64,000 nt of DNA, from positions 1,914,501-1,978,500 of the forward strand of contig NZ_JADOVJ010000001.1 in the NCBI RefSeq assembly GCF_015752315.1, given 5' to 3'. The notes below the pieces were generated by a model. It was given only the letters and a program-made list of their open reading frames with translations. It was not told the DNA's origin and did no database searches. The translations under genes and the position numbers were made by a program. Source of the stretch: Nocardioides luteus (GTDB taxonomy: Bacteria; Actinomycetota; Actinomycetes; Propionibacteriales; Nocardioidaceae). Numbering within the stretch: position 1 is the first letter of the stretch; the number at the start of each line of letters is the position of its first letter. Shown in pieces: positions 17,087-26,175 of this stretch.

Positions 17087-17917
17087 GTGAGTGCCTTTGA
17101 GTTCCGCCAGGTCGACGTCTTCACCAACGAGCCGCTGCTGGGCAACCCGGTAGCCGTCGTGCACGGGGCTGACGGCCTCACCGACGAGCAGATGGCCGCC
17201 TTCGCGCGGTGGACGAACCTGTCCGAGACGACGTTCCTGCTGAGCCCCACGGACCCGGCCGCCGACTACCGGCTGCGGATCTTCACGGTCGGTGGTGAGC
17301 TGCCGTTCGCGGGCCATCCGACGCTCGGCTCGGCGCACGCGTGGCTGGAGGCGGGCGGCAAGCCCCAGGGCACCGACCTGGTGCAGGAGTGCGGCGTCGG
17401 GCTGGTCGAGCTCCGCCGCGACGGGCGGATCGCCTTCGCCGCGCCCGAGCTGCTCCGCGGCGGCGAGGTCGACGAGGAGACCCTCGGCGCCATCGCGAAG
17501 GGCCTGCAGATCGACCGGGGCGACATCCTCGACGCGCGGTGGTGCGACAACGGGCCGGGCTGGGTCGGCGTGATGCTCGCCGACGCGGAGGCGGTCCTGG
17601 CCGTCACCCCCGACCACGCCGCCCTGGGTGACCACAAGGTCGGGCTGGTCGGGCGCTACCCCGAGGGCAGCGAGTGCGCGGTCGAGGTCCGGGCGTTCTA
17701 CCCGGCCGACGGCGTCGCCTTCGAGGACCCGGTCACCGGCTCGCTCAACGCCGCCCTCGGGCAGTGGCTGGCGGGGTCGCTGCTCCCCGATGCGTACGTC
17801 TCGTCCCAGGGGACCGTCATGAAGCGCAGAGGACGGGTGTACGTCGAGCGGACGCAGGACCAGGTGTGGGTGGGCGGAGACACACTGACCGCCATCCGCG
17901 GGACCGTCGAGCTCTGA
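17087..17917 (+). CDS. PhzF-family isomerase/epimerase
   Basis: 276 residues, one PhzF fold made of two similar halves. Visible motifs: FRQVDVFTNEPLLGNPVAVV, LSETTFLL with the catalytic Glu, FTVGGELPFAGHPTLGSAHAWL, and in the second half FYPADGVAFEDPVTGSLNAALGQWL. Relatives isomerise small cyclic acids, as in phenazine biosynthesis, or are of unknown substrate. Nothing nearby suggests phenazine synthesis. The GTG at 17087 has TAGGGT (17075-17080) six bases upstream, so it is probably leaderless. Confidence 0.87.
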   Translation: MSAFEFRQVDVFTNEPLLGNPVAVVHGADGLTDEQMAAFARWTNLSETTFLLSPTDPAADYRLRIFTVGGELPFAGHPTLGSAHAWLEAGGKPQGTDLVQECGVGLVELRRDGRIAFAAPELLRGGEVDEETLGAIAKGLQIDRGDILDARWCDNGPGWVGVMLADAEAVLAVTPDHAALGDHKVGLVGRYPEGSECAVEVRAFYPADGVAFEDPVTGSLNAALGQWLAGSLLPDAYVSSQGTVMKRRGRVYVERTQDQVWVGGDTLTAIRGTVEL

Positions 17918-17931
17918 CCTAGGCTGGGGCC

Positions 17932-18726
17932 GTGCAGTCCTACCTTGATCTGTTGACCCGCATCCTCGACGAGGGCGTGGAGAAGTCCGACCGCACCGGG
18001 ACGGGCACGATCAGCGTCTTCGGTCACCAGACCCGCTACGACCTGGCCGAGGGTTTCCCCCTGCTGACCACGAAGAAGATCCACACCAGGTCCGTCTTCG
18101 GTGAGCTGCTGTGGTTCCTGCGCGGCGACACCAACGTGCGCTGGCTCCAGGAGCGCGGCATCACGATCTGGGACGAGTGGGCCGACGAGAACGGCGATCT
18201 GGGCCCGGTCTACGGCTACCAGTGGCGCTCCTGGCCGACGCCCGACGGCCGTCACGTCGACCAGATCGCCCGGATCATCGACCAGATCAAGCAGGACCCG
18301 GACAGCCGCCGCCACATCGTCACCGCCTGGAACCCGGCCGACATCGACGACATGGCGCTGCCGCCGTGCCACACGCTGTGCCAGTTCTACGTCGCCGACG
18401 GCAAGCTGAGCCTGCAGCTCTACCAGCGCTCCGCCGACGTGTTCCTCGGGGTGCCGTTCAACATCGCCTCCTACGCCCTGCTCACCCACATGGTCGCCCA
18501 CGTGACCGGCCTGCAGCCGGGTGAGTTCGTGCACACGCTCGGCGACGCCCACCTCTACAGCAACCACGTCGAGCAGGCGCGTCTCCAGCTCACCCGCACC
18601 CCGCGGCCGCTGCCGACGCTGCACCTCAACCCGGACGTCAAGGACATCGATGCCTTCGACCTCGACGACATCACCGTCGAGGGCTACGACCCGGCTCCCG
18701 GCATCAAGGCCCCCGTTGCCGTCTGA
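17932..18726 (+). CDS. thyA: Thymidylate synthase (ThyA)
   Basis: 264 residues, the usual length. It methylates dUMP to dTMP with methylenetetrahydrofolate, producing dihydrofolate. Catalytic Cys is in [12 protein letters not shown] at residue 146, as in E. coli. Also present are [36 protein letters not shown] and HLYSNH. The GTG is preceded by TAGGCT (17920-17925) at six bases, indicating a leaderless mRNA. folA follows directly, so the dihydrofolate produced is recycled by its neighbour. Confidence 0.98.
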   Translation: MQSYLDLLTRILDEGVEKSDRTGTGTISVFGHQTRYDLAEGFPLLTTKKIHTRSVFGELLWFLRGDTNVRWLQERGITIWDEWADENGDLGPVYGYQWRSWPTPDGRHVDQIARIIDQIKQDPDSRRHIVTAWNPADIDDMALPPCHTLCQFYVADGKLSLQLYQRSADVFLGVPFNIASYALLTHMVAHVTGLQPGEFVHTLGDAHLYSNHVEQARLQLTRTPRPLPTLHLNPDVKDIDAFDLDDITVEGYDPAPGIKAPVAV

Positions 18727-18745
18727 GGCGGCACCGGGGCGGGTC

Positions 18746-19207
18746 GTGATGGTCGCGGCCGTCGCCGACAACGGCGTCATCGGCAACGGCCCCGACATCC
18801 CCTGGAAGATCCCCGGCGAGCAGGCCGAGTTCAAGGCGATCACGATGGGTCACACGCTCGTCATGGGCCGCACCACCTTCGAGTCCATCGGCCGCCCCCT
18901 GCCGGGCCGCACGACGGTCGTCCTGACCACCGACGAGGACTGGGCCTACGACGGTGTCCTGGTCGCCCACGACATCGAGTCCGCCCTCACCCTGGCCGCG
19001 GCCGAGCAGGGCGACACGGTGATCGCGGGGGGAGCACAGGTCTACGCCGCTGCTCTCCCTTACGCCACCGAGCAGGTCATCACCCGGGTCCATCTGAGGC
19101 CGGAGGGCGACGTCCTCTACCCGCCGTTCGACGAGACCGAGTGGGTCGAGACGAGGCGCGAGCCGCACGAGGCGTACGACCGGGTGTTCCTCACCCGTGC
19201 TCCCTGA
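18746..19207 (+). CDS. folA: Dihydrofolate reductase
   Basis: About 153 residues. It reduces dihydrofolate to tetrahydrofolate with NADPH, completing the thymidylate cycle with ThyA. Motifs: VAAVADNGVIGNGPDIPWKIPGE, MGRTTFESIGRPLPGRTTVV, and VIAGGAQVYAAAL. The ORF runs back into thyA. Of two adjacent in-frame starts, GTG 18746 and ATG 18749, either gives the family N-terminus, and GGGGCGGG upstream may act as ribosome site. The start lies 19 bases after the thyA stop, so the two are an operon. Confidence 0.96.
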   Translation: MMVAAVADNGVIGNGPDIPWKIPGEQAEFKAITMGHTLVMGRTTFESIGRPLPGRTTVVLTTDEDWAYDGVLVAHDIESALTLAAAEQGDTVIAGGAQVYAAALPYATEQVITRVHLRPEGDVLYPPFDETEWVETRREPHEAYDRVFLTRAP

Positions 19208-19245
19208 CGCGCGAGTAGCCTCGCCGTCCCTCTAAGGTAAACGGC

Positions 19246-20184
19246 ATGGAGCTGCGCATCTTCACCGAGCCCCAGCAGGGGGCGTCCTACGCCGACATCC
19301 TCGCCGTCGCCCAGAAGGCCGAGGAGCTCGGGTTCGGAGCGTTCTTCCGCTCCGACCACTACCTGAAGATGGGGTCGGTCGACGGGCTGCCCGGACCGAG
19401 CGACGCCTGGACGACGCTCGCCGCCCTGGCCCGCGACACGAGCACGATCCGGCTCGGCACGCTGGTCACCTCGGCGACCTTCCGCCTCCCGGGCGTCCTG
19501 GCCATCCAGGCCGCCAACGTGGACGACATGTCCGAGGGCCGGGTCGAGCTCGGACTGGGCGCGGGCTGGTTCGAGGAAGAACACGCGGCGTACGGGATCC
19601 CGTTCCCGGCGCTCGGGGAGCGCTTCGACCGGCTCGAGGAGCAGCTCGAGATCATCACCGGCCTGTGGGCGACCGAGCCGGGGGAGACCTTCGGCTTCGA
19701 GGGGAAGCACTACACGATCACGGACAGCCCGGGTCTGCCGAAGCCGGTCCAGACCGGTGGCCACGCCGGCTCGATCCCGGTGATCGTGGGCGGCGGCGGC
19801 AAGAAGCGTACGCCGACGCTGGCCGCGACGTTCGCCGACGAGTTCAACGCCGCGTTCGTCTCCGTGGAGGAGTCGCAGGCGCTCTTCGAGAACGTCGGGC
19901 GCTTCGTCGAGGCGGCCGGTCGTGACGACTCGATGATCTACTCCGCCGCCCAGGTGCTCTGCGTCGGGCGCGACGAGGACGAGCTCGCCCGGCGCGCGCA
20001 GGCGATCGGCCGCGAGCCCGCCGAGCTGCGTGAGAACGGCCTGGCCGGGACCCCGGACGAGGTGGTCGCCAAGATCAAGCGGTTCGAGGACGTCGGTGCC
20101 AGCCGGATCTACCTCCAGGTGCTCGATCTGAGCGATCTCGACCATCTCGCACTCGTAGCCGACGAGGTCATGCAGCGCGTCTGA
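19246..20184 (+). CDS. LLM-class F420-dependent oxidoreductase
   Basis: 312 residues with the luciferase-like (alpha/beta)8 barrel: FRSDHYLKMGSVDGLPGPSDAW, TIRLGTLVTSATFRLPGVLA, VELGLGAGWFEEEHAAYG, and a substrate-side insertion KTPTLAAT-like (KKRTPTLAATFADEFN). The subfamily is usually annotated as a TIGR03560-type F420-dependent reductase; its substrates are mostly unknown. The ATG has TAAGGT (19233-19238) seven bases before it. It stands between folA and dapA with no clear functional tie. Confidence 0.85.
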   Translation: MELRIFTEPQQGASYADILAVAQKAEELGFGAFFRSDHYLKMGSVDGLPGPSDAWTTLAALARDTSTIRLGTLVTSATFRLPGVLAIQAANVDDMSEGRVELGLGAGWFEEEHAAYGIPFPALGERFDRLEEQLEIITGLWATEPGETFGFEGKHYTITDSPGLPKPVQTGGHAGSIPVIVGGGGKKRTPTLAATFADEFNAAFVSVEESQALFENVGRFVEAAGRDDSMIYSAAQVLCVGRDEDELARRAQAIGREPAELRENGLAGTPDEVVAKIKRFEDVGASRIYLQVLDLSDLDHLALVADEVMQRV

Positions 20185-20199
20185 CGATAGTCTGTAGCC

Positions 20200-21087
20200 A
20201 TGACTGATGCTCCCTTCGGCACCGTGCTCTCAGCACTCGTCACGATCTTCAACGACGACGGCTCGGTCGATCTGGAGCAGACCCAGAAAGTCGCCAAGCA
20301 CCTGGTCGATCACGGCCACGACGGCATCGTCGTCTCCGGCACCACCGGTGAGTCGCCGACCACCACCCCGGCCGAGGACGGCGAGATCCTGGCGGCCGTC
20401 AAGGACGCCGTCGGCGACCGCGCCAAGATCGTGGCCGGCATCGGCACCAACGACACCCGCACCAGCGTCGAGCTCGCCAAGCAGGCGGCCTCGGTCGGCG
20501 CCGACGGCCTGCTGCTGGTGACGCCCTACTACAACAAGCCGGGCGAGCGCGGCATCCGCGAGCACTTCCGCACCGTCGCCTCCGCCACCGACACCCCCGT
20601 CATCCTCTACGACGTCCCGGGCCGCACCGGGTCCCCGATCACCCTCGACACCTATCGCGAGGCGATCACCTGGGACACCGTCGTCGCGGTCAAGGAGGCC
20701 GCCGGCGACTTCCCGCGCGGCACCCGCCTGCTCGACCTGGGCTACTCGATCTACTCCGGTGACGACGCGCTCACCCTCGCCTGGCTGGCGCACGGCGCCG
20801 TCGGCGTGATCAGCGTCGCCGCCCACGTGCTCGGCGACCAGACGCGGACGATGATCGACGCCTTCGCGGCCAGCGACATCGAGACCGCCCGCAAGACCTA
20901 TGCGCGGATGCTCCCCGCGATCGACGCCATCATGGGCGTCCCGAACTACGGAGCCACCACTGCCAAGGCCGCTCTCGAGCTGACCGGCGTGATCGACAAC
21001 CGCAACGTGCGAGGGCCCCTGGTGGCGCTCGACGACGACGAGGTCGAGGCGCTGCGAGCCGGGCTGGAGGCCTCTGGCCTTCTCTAG
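20200..21087 (+). CDS. dapA: 4-hydroxy-tetrahydrodipicolinate synthase
   Basis: 295 residues. Condenses pyruvate with aspartate semialdehyde in lysine and diaminopimelate synthesis. Visible: GTTGESPTTTPAEDGEI, LLVTPYYNKPGERGI, the Tyr of LYDVPGRTG, the Schiff-base Lys in VVAVKEAAGD, and YSGDDALTLAWLAHGAVGVISVAAH. The ATG is preceded by TAGTCT (20188-20193) at six bases, probably leaderless. The next gene, rnj, starts within 12 bases of its stop, an order also found in Mycobacterium. Confidence 0.97.
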   Translation: MTDAPFGTVLSALVTIFNDDGSVDLEQTQKVAKHLVDHGHDGIVVSGTTGESPTTTPAEDGEILAAVKDAVGDRAKIVAGIGTNDTRTSVELAKQAASVGADGLLLVTPYYNKPGERGIREHFRTVASATDTPVILYDVPGRTGSPITLDTYREAITWDTVVAVKEAAGDFPRGTRLLDLGYSIYSGDDALTLAWLAHGAVGVISVAAHVLGDQTRTMIDAFAASDIETARKTYARMLPAIDAIMGVPNYGATTAKAALELTGVIDNRNVRGPLVALDDDEVEALRAGLEASGLL

Positions 21088-21098
21088 AAGGAATGCCT

Positions 21099-22784
21099 TT
21101 GTCTCACCCACACCCGGAGCTGACCGAACCCGGCAAGCTCCCCAAGGGCGGCCTGCGGGTCACCCCTCTCGGCGGCCTCGGCGAGGTCGGCCGCAACATG
21201 ACCGTCTTCGAGTACGACGGCCGGCTGCTGATCGTCGACTGCGGCGTGCTCTTCCCCGAGGAGCAGCAGCCCGGCGTCGACCTGATCCTGCCCGACTTCG
21301 GTCCGATCCGTGACCGGCTCGGCGACGTCGAGGCGCTGGTCCTGACCCACGGTCACGAGGACCACATCGGCGCGACGCCCTACCTGTTGCGCGAGCGCCA
21401 GGACATCCCGCTGGTCGGCTCCGAGCTGACCCTGGCCCTGCTCGGCTCCAAGCTCCGTGAGCACCGCCTGCGCGAGACCGTCCAGCACAAGGTACGCGAG
21501 GGCGACACGATCAGCTTCGGGCCGTTCGAGCTCGAGTTCGTCGCCGTCAACCACTCCATCCCGGACGCGCTCGCGGTCGCGATCCGTACCGGCGCCGGAC
21601 TGGTGCTGCACACCGGTGACTTCAAGATGGACCAGCTGCCGCTGGACGGCCGGATCACCGACCTGCGCGCCTTCGCCCGGCTCGGCGAGGAGGGCGTGGA
21701 CCTGTTCCTCACCGACTCCACCAACGCCGAGGTCCCCGGCTTCACGACCGCCGAGAAGAAGATCGCGCCCGCGATCGAGCAGGTCTTCCGCGAGTCCGAC
21801 CAGCGCATCATCGTGGCCTGCTTCGCCTCCCACGTGCACCGCGTCCAGCAGGTGCTGGACAGCGCCGTCGCGCACGGGCGCAAGGTGGCGTACGTCGGTC
21901 GCTCGATGGTCCGCAACATGCAGATCGCCGCCGACCTGGGCTACCTGCACGTGCCCGAGGACGTCATCGTCGACGCCAAGGAGCTCGCCGAGCTGCCGCC
22001 GGAGCGCGTCGTGATGGTCTCGACCGGCTCGCAGGGCGAGCCGATGTCGGCGCTGTCGCGGATCGCCAACGGCACCCACAACTTCGTCCACATCGAGCCG
22101 GGCGACACCGTCCTGCTCGCCTCCTCGCTGATCCCGGGCAACGAGAACTCGGTCTACCGGGTGATCAACGGCCTCGCCCGTCTCGGCGCCAACGTGGTCC
22201 ACAAGGGCAACGCGCTGGTGCACGTCTCCGGCCACGCCAGCGCCGGCGAGCTGCTCTACTGCTACAACATCGTCCGCCCGCGCAACGTGATGCCCGTCCA
22301 CGGCGAGGTGCGCCACCTGCTCGCCAACGGCGACCTGGCCCGCCAGACCGGCGTGGAGAGCGTCGTCTACGCCGAGGACGGCGTCGTCGTCGACCTCATC
22401 GACGGCAAGGCCGAGATAGCCGGCAAGGTCGAGTGCGGCTACGTCTTCGTCGACGGCACCACCGTCGGCGACGTCACCGAGTCCGAGCTCAAGGACCGCC
22501 GCATCCTCTCCGAGGAGGGCTTCGTCTCGATCATCGTCGTGGTCGACTCCGTCAACGGGGTGGTCTCGAGCGGACCCGAGATCCACGCCCGCGGCCACGT
22601 CTGGCCCGACAACGCCTTCGACCCGATCAAGCAGCCGATCGTCAAGGCGGTCAACCGCGCCATCTCCGAGGGCGCGACCGACACCTACCAACTGCAGCAG
22701 GCCATCCGGCGTACGTTCGGGCGCTGGGTCTCCAGCACCCACCGCCGGCGTCCGATGATCATCCCGGTCGTGATCGAGGCCTAG
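21099..22784 (+). CDS. rnj: Ribonuclease J
   Basis: 561 residues from a TTG start. A metallo-beta-lactamase/beta-CASP nuclease with 5' exo- and endonuclease activity in mRNA decay and rRNA maturation. Zinc ligands are in LTHGHEDHIGATPYLL, with further metal and phosphate motifs LHTGDFKMDQLP, TDSTNAEVPG, HVSGHAS and MPVHGEVRHL. An ATG six bases upstream (21093) directly abuts AAGGA, whereas the TTG at 21099 has it at six bases and gives the MSHPHPEL N-terminus I recall from Streptomyces RNase J. Its stop shares CTAG with the stop of the convergent YhhN gene. Confidence 0.96.
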   Translation: MSHPHPELTEPGKLPKGGLRVTPLGGLGEVGRNMTVFEYDGRLLIVDCGVLFPEEQQPGVDLILPDFGPIRDRLGDVEALVLTHGHEDHIGATPYLLRERQDIPLVGSELTLALLGSKLREHRLRETVQHKVREGDTISFGPFELEFVAVNHSIPDALAVAIRTGAGLVLHTGDFKMDQLPLDGRITDLRAFARLGEEGVDLFLTDSTNAEVPGFTTAEKKIAPAIEQVFRESDQRIIVACFASHVHRVQQVLDSAVAHGRKVAYVGRSMVRNMQIAADLGYLHVPEDVIVDAKELAELPPERVVMVSTGSQGEPMSALSRIANGTHNFVHIEPGDTVLLASSLIPGNENSVYRVINGLARLGANVVHKGNALVHVSGHASAGELLYCYNIVRPRNVMPVHGEVRHLLANGDLARQTGVESVVYAEDGVVVDLIDGKAEIAGKVECGYVFVDGTTVGDVTESELKDRRILSEEGFVSIIVVVDSVNGVVSSGPEIHARGHVWPDNAFDPIKQPIVKAVNRAISEGATDTYQLQQAIRRTFGRWVSSTHRRRPMIIPVVIEA

Positions 22785-23446
22785 GAGAGCTGTAGCAGCA
22801 CTCCGGCCGTGATCAGCGCCTGGCCGACGTGGTAGGTCGTCATGATCGCCACGTCGGTCAGGCGCGGCGGCTCGTTGCCGTGCTCGGCGAGGTTGAGCCC
22901 GATCAGGGTGTCGCTGATGACGAAGACGAGCGCACCCGCGGCGATCCACACGCTCCCGGTCAGCCAGGCGAGCACGAGCATGGTGGCGATCACGAGCGAG
23001 TACGCAGCCAGCGCCGCCGCCACCGGCGTACCGCCCATCCGGCGGGCGCCCCGGAGCACCCGCCCCATCGGGATCGCGAGCACGATCGCCGCGGCGAAGC
23101 CGGCCCAGGACCACGCGGGGGCGTCGAGGCCGAGGGTGAGGAAGGTCACGGCGTACGCCAGGTGGCCGACGAAGAACAGCCCCACTCCGCCGAGGAAACG
23201 GCGGGTCGAGGACCCGATCATCGAGATGTCCCCGAGCATCCCGAAGAAGAGCGCGACGAGCAGCCACCAGGCGGCCGGCTCCCCGCCGCTGACCAGCCCC
23301 ATCAGCACCGTCAGCCCCATGAGCCCCACCATCACCAGCGGCTTGGTGACGTAGTGGAGCCGTCGCCAGCCGAACCACACGCAGGCCCAGTCGGTGACGG
23401 CATCGACGGCGGTGAGGAGGGCGACCAGGACTGTCAGGCTCTGCAT
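22781..23446 (-). CDS. YhhN-family membrane protein (lysoplasmalogenase-like)
   Basis: 221 residues, almost entirely hydrophobic, with about eight predicted membrane helices. Family patterns are KPLVMVGLMGL, FFGMLGDISMI and VFVISDTLIGLN, including the conserved Asp residues. Animal relatives (TMEM86) hydrolyse the vinyl-ether bond of lysoplasmalogens; bacterial activity is mostly untested. It is convergent with rnj (4-base overlap) and divergent from ftsK. Confidence 0.85.
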   Translation of the reverse strand: MQSLTVLVALLTAVDAVTDWACVWFGWRRLHYVTKPLVMVGLMGLTVLMGLVSGGEPAAWWLLVALFFGMLGDISMIGSSTRRFLGGVGLFFVGHLAYAVTFLTLGLDAPAWSWAGFAAAIVLAIPMGRVLRGARRMGGTPVAAALAAYSLVIATMLVLAWLTGSVWIAAGALVFVISDTLIGLNLAEHGNEPPRLTDVAIMTTYHVGQALITAGVLLQLS

Positions 23447-23523
23447 GGCGGCAAACTACACTGCTGCAACACACCCCCATGGGGGTCCCGGAGCCCGGGC
23501 GCCCGGTCGAATACCCTGCTTGT

Positions 23524-26175
23524 ATGGCGACCCGTACGTCTTCCCCGCCGGGTTCGCGGAGCTCGACCACCACCAAGAGCACCCGTCCCCGGAGTACGAC
23601 CACGACAAAGCGAGCAACGGCCACGAGCCGGGCCCGCTCCAAGGCGACGCCGGCCAAACGCCGTCCAGCCGCCAAGAAGAAGACGACGAACCGTACGCCA
23701 CCCCGTGCCGTACGCAGCGGGCCCAGCCCGATCGCGGTCCTCTTCGACGCCATCTTCTCGACCATCGCGAGCCTGTGGCTGGCGATCGCCGGGGGAGTGG
23801 CCGCCGTCTTCCGCGTCGGCGGCCAGGCTGCCAGCGACCTCGAGCCGGAGCACCGGCGCGACGGCGCCGGCCTGTTCCTGATCGGCCTCGCCGTCCTCGT
23901 CGCCGCCGGCGTCTGGTTCCAGCTCGGCGGACAGTTCTTCGACGTCGTCCGCATCGCCGTGGCCGGCGTGGTCGGCAAGGTCGGCTGGCTGGTGCCGGTC
24001 GGCCTCGTCGTCGCCGGCGCGCGACTGATGCGCGACCCGGTCGACGCCGCCCCGGTCGGGCGGCTCGCGATCGGCTGGGCCGCGTTCCTGATGGCGACGC
24101 TCGGCATCATCCAGATCGCCAACGGCAACCCGCAGCCCACCTCGGGCGACAGCACCGAGCTGCAGTGGGCGGGTGGCGCCATCGGCTACGTCGTGGCCAG
24201 CCTGCTGCTCGACGTCCTGCGCTCGACGGCCGTGGTCGTCGTACTCCTGTCTCTTCTCGTCGTCTTCGGTGTCCTGGTCATCACCGGGACCCCGCTCTAC
24301 CAGGTGCCGGGCCGGCTGGTGGAGCTGCGCGACCGGGCCCTGGGCCTGACCCCGCCCGAGGAGCTGAGCGAGAGCGGCACCAACATCCGGCGGGTGCGCC
24401 GGAGCGGCAAGCTCTTCGCCGACGACGACACCTTCGACCCGGAGGGCTTCGAGCCCTACGAGACGCCGCTCCTCGAGGAGGAGAAGCCGAAGAAGAAGCG
24501 CAAGAAGGACGGGCTCGACATCGCGCTCGCTCTCGACGACGACTCGGACGCCGACACCCAGCCCGACGAGGTCGTGGCGAGCGACGCGGCCGGCCTCATG
24601 CCCGCGGTCTCGGACAGCGGCCCGAAGCCGGGAGCCAAGCGCGACCTCGAGCCGCCGCCGCACGCGGAGCTGCCGCAGCGCGTCGAGCAGCTGATGCTCG
24701 CCGGCGACGTCGCCTACACCCTCCCGGCCAGCGACCTGCTCAAGCCCGGCTCGCCGCACAAGGCCCGCTCGAAGGCCTCCGACGACATCGTCAACCGGCT
24801 CCAGGCGGTGCTGGAGGAGTTCAACATCGACGCCGCGGTGACCGGCTACACCCGTGGCCCGACGGTCACCCGCTACGTGGTCGAGCTCGGCGCCGGGGTG
24901 AAGGTCGAGAAGATCACCGGGATCCAGAAGAACATCGCCTACGCGGTGGCCTCCGCCGACGTACGCATCCTCTCGCCGATCCCCGGCAAGTCCGCCGTCG
25001 GCGTCGAGATCCCGAACTCCGACAAGGAGATCGTCACCCTCGGCGACGTGCTCCGCTCCAACGCGGCGCGCGGCGACCACCACCCGATGATCACCGGTGT
25101 CGGCAAGGACGTCGAGGGCGGCTTCGTGGTCGCCAACCTCGCCAAGATGCCGCACCTGCTGGTCGCGGGTGCGACCGGCTCGGGTAAGTCGTCCTTCATC
25201 AACTCGATGATCACCTCAGTCCTGATGCGGGCGACGCCCGACGAGGTCCGGATGATCATGGTCGACCCCAAGCGGGTCGAGCTGAACTCCTACGAGGGCG
25301 TGCCGCACCTGATCACGCCGATCATCACCAACCCGAAGAAGGCCGCCGAGGCGCTGGCCTGGGTCGTACGCGAGATGGACATGCGCTACGACGACCTGGC
25401 CAACTTCGGCTTCCGTCACGTCGACGACTTCAACAAGGCCGTCCGCGCCGGGAAGGTGCAGGTCCCGCCCGACTCCGAGCGGGTCCTGTCGCCCTACCCC
25501 TACCTGCTGGTGATCGTCGACGAGCTCGCCGACCTGATGATGGTCGCCCCGCGCGATGTCGAGGACGCGGTCGTACGCATCACCCAGCTCGCCCGCGCCG
25601 CCGGCATCCACCTGGTGCTGGCCACGCAGCGGCCCTCGGTCGACGTCGTCACCGGTCTGATCAAGGCCAACGTGCCCTCGAGGCTCGCCTTCGCGACCTC
25701 GTCGCTGGCCGACTCGCGCGTCATCCTGGACCAGCCCGGCGCGGAGAAGCTGGTCGGTCAGGGCGACGGGCTCTTCCTGCCGATGGGCTCCTCCAAGCCG
25801 ATCCGTGTGCAGGGCTCGTGGGTCTCCGAGTCCGAGGTCAACGCGGTCGTGAAGTCGGTCAAGGGCCAGCTCGAGCCGGTCTACCGCGAAGACGTGACCG
25901 CACCCGCGGAGTCCAAGCGGGTGCTGGACGACGACATCGGCGACGACATGGACCTGGTCATCCAGGCGATCGAGCTGATCGTCTCGACCCAGTTCGGGTC
26001 GACCTCGATGCTGCAGCGCAAGCTGCGCGTCGGGTTCGCCAAGGCCGGCCGCCTCATGGACATCCTCGAGTCGCGCGGCGTGGTCGGTCCCTCCGAGGGC
26101 TCCAAGGCACGCGACGTACTCGTCAAGCCGGACGAGATCGACGGCGTCATCGCAACGATCCAGGGGGAGATGTGA
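23524..26175 (+). CDS. ftsK: DNA translocase FtsK
   Basis: 883 residues. A basic Ser/Thr/Lys N-terminus is followed by four membrane helices (about 75-265), an acidic linker (about 280-390), alpha and beta motor domains with Walker A GATGSGKSSF (about 549-558), Walker B-like LLVIVDELADLMM and ATQRPSVDVVTG, and the C-terminal gamma winged helix (MLQRKLRVGFAKAGRLMD). It pumps chromosome ends through the septum and activates XerCD. The ATG at 23524 has TACCCT (23512-23517) six bases upstream, so the longer ORF start is rejected. The stop overlaps the next gene by 4 bases. Confidence 0.96.
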   Translation: MATRTSSPPGSRSSTTTKSTRPRSTTTTKRATATSRARSKATPAKRRPAAKKKTTNRTPPRAVRSGPSPIAVLFDAIFSTIASLWLAIAGGVAAVFRVGGQAASDLEPEHRRDGAGLFLIGLAVLVAAGVWFQLGGQFFDVVRIAVAGVVGKVGWLVPVGLVVAGARLMRDPVDAAPVGRLAIGWAAFLMATLGIIQIANGNPQPTSGDSTELQWAGGAIGYVVASLLLDVLRSTAVVVVLLSLLVVFGVLVITGTPLYQVPGRLVELRDRALGLTPPEELSESGTNIRRVRRSGKLFADDDTFDPEGFEPYETPLLEEEKPKKKRKKDGLDIALALDDDSDADTQPDEVVASDAAGLMPAVSDSGPKPGAKRDLEPPPHAELPQRVEQLMLAGDVAYTLPASDLLKPGSPHKARSKASDDIVNRLQAVLEEFNIDAAVTGYTRGPTVTRYVVELGAGVKVEKITGIQKNIAYAVASADVRILSPIPGKSAVGVEIPNSDKEIVTLGDVLRSNAARGDHHPMITGVGKDVEGGFVVANLAKMPHLLVAGATGSGKSSFINSMITSVLMRATPDEVRMIMVDPKRVELNSYEGVPHLITPIITNPKKAAEALAWVVREMDMRYDDLANFGFRHVDDFNKAVRAGKVQVPPDSERVLSPYPYLLVIVDELADLMMVAPRDVEDAVVRITQLARAAGIHLVLATQRPSVDVVTGLIKANVPSRLAFATSSLADSRVILDQPGAEKLVGQGDGLFLPMGSSKPIRVQGSWVSESEVNAVVKSVKGQLEPVYREDVTAPAESKRVLDDDIGDDMDLVIQAIELIVSTQFGSTSMLQRKLRVGFAKAGRLMDILESRGVVGPSEGSKARDVLVKPDEIDGVIATIQGEM

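Noticed and set aside
17087..17917. Phenazine biosynthesis locus
   Set aside because: Only a PhzF-fold gene is present; no phzA-E, D or G homologues nearby.
21084..24182. 1032-codon open frame on the minus strand opposite rnj, YhhN and ftsK
   Set aside because: Antisense reading of high-GC coding DNA; the sequence is rich in Arg/Val/Gly/Asp with no domain, and real genes occupy the other strand.
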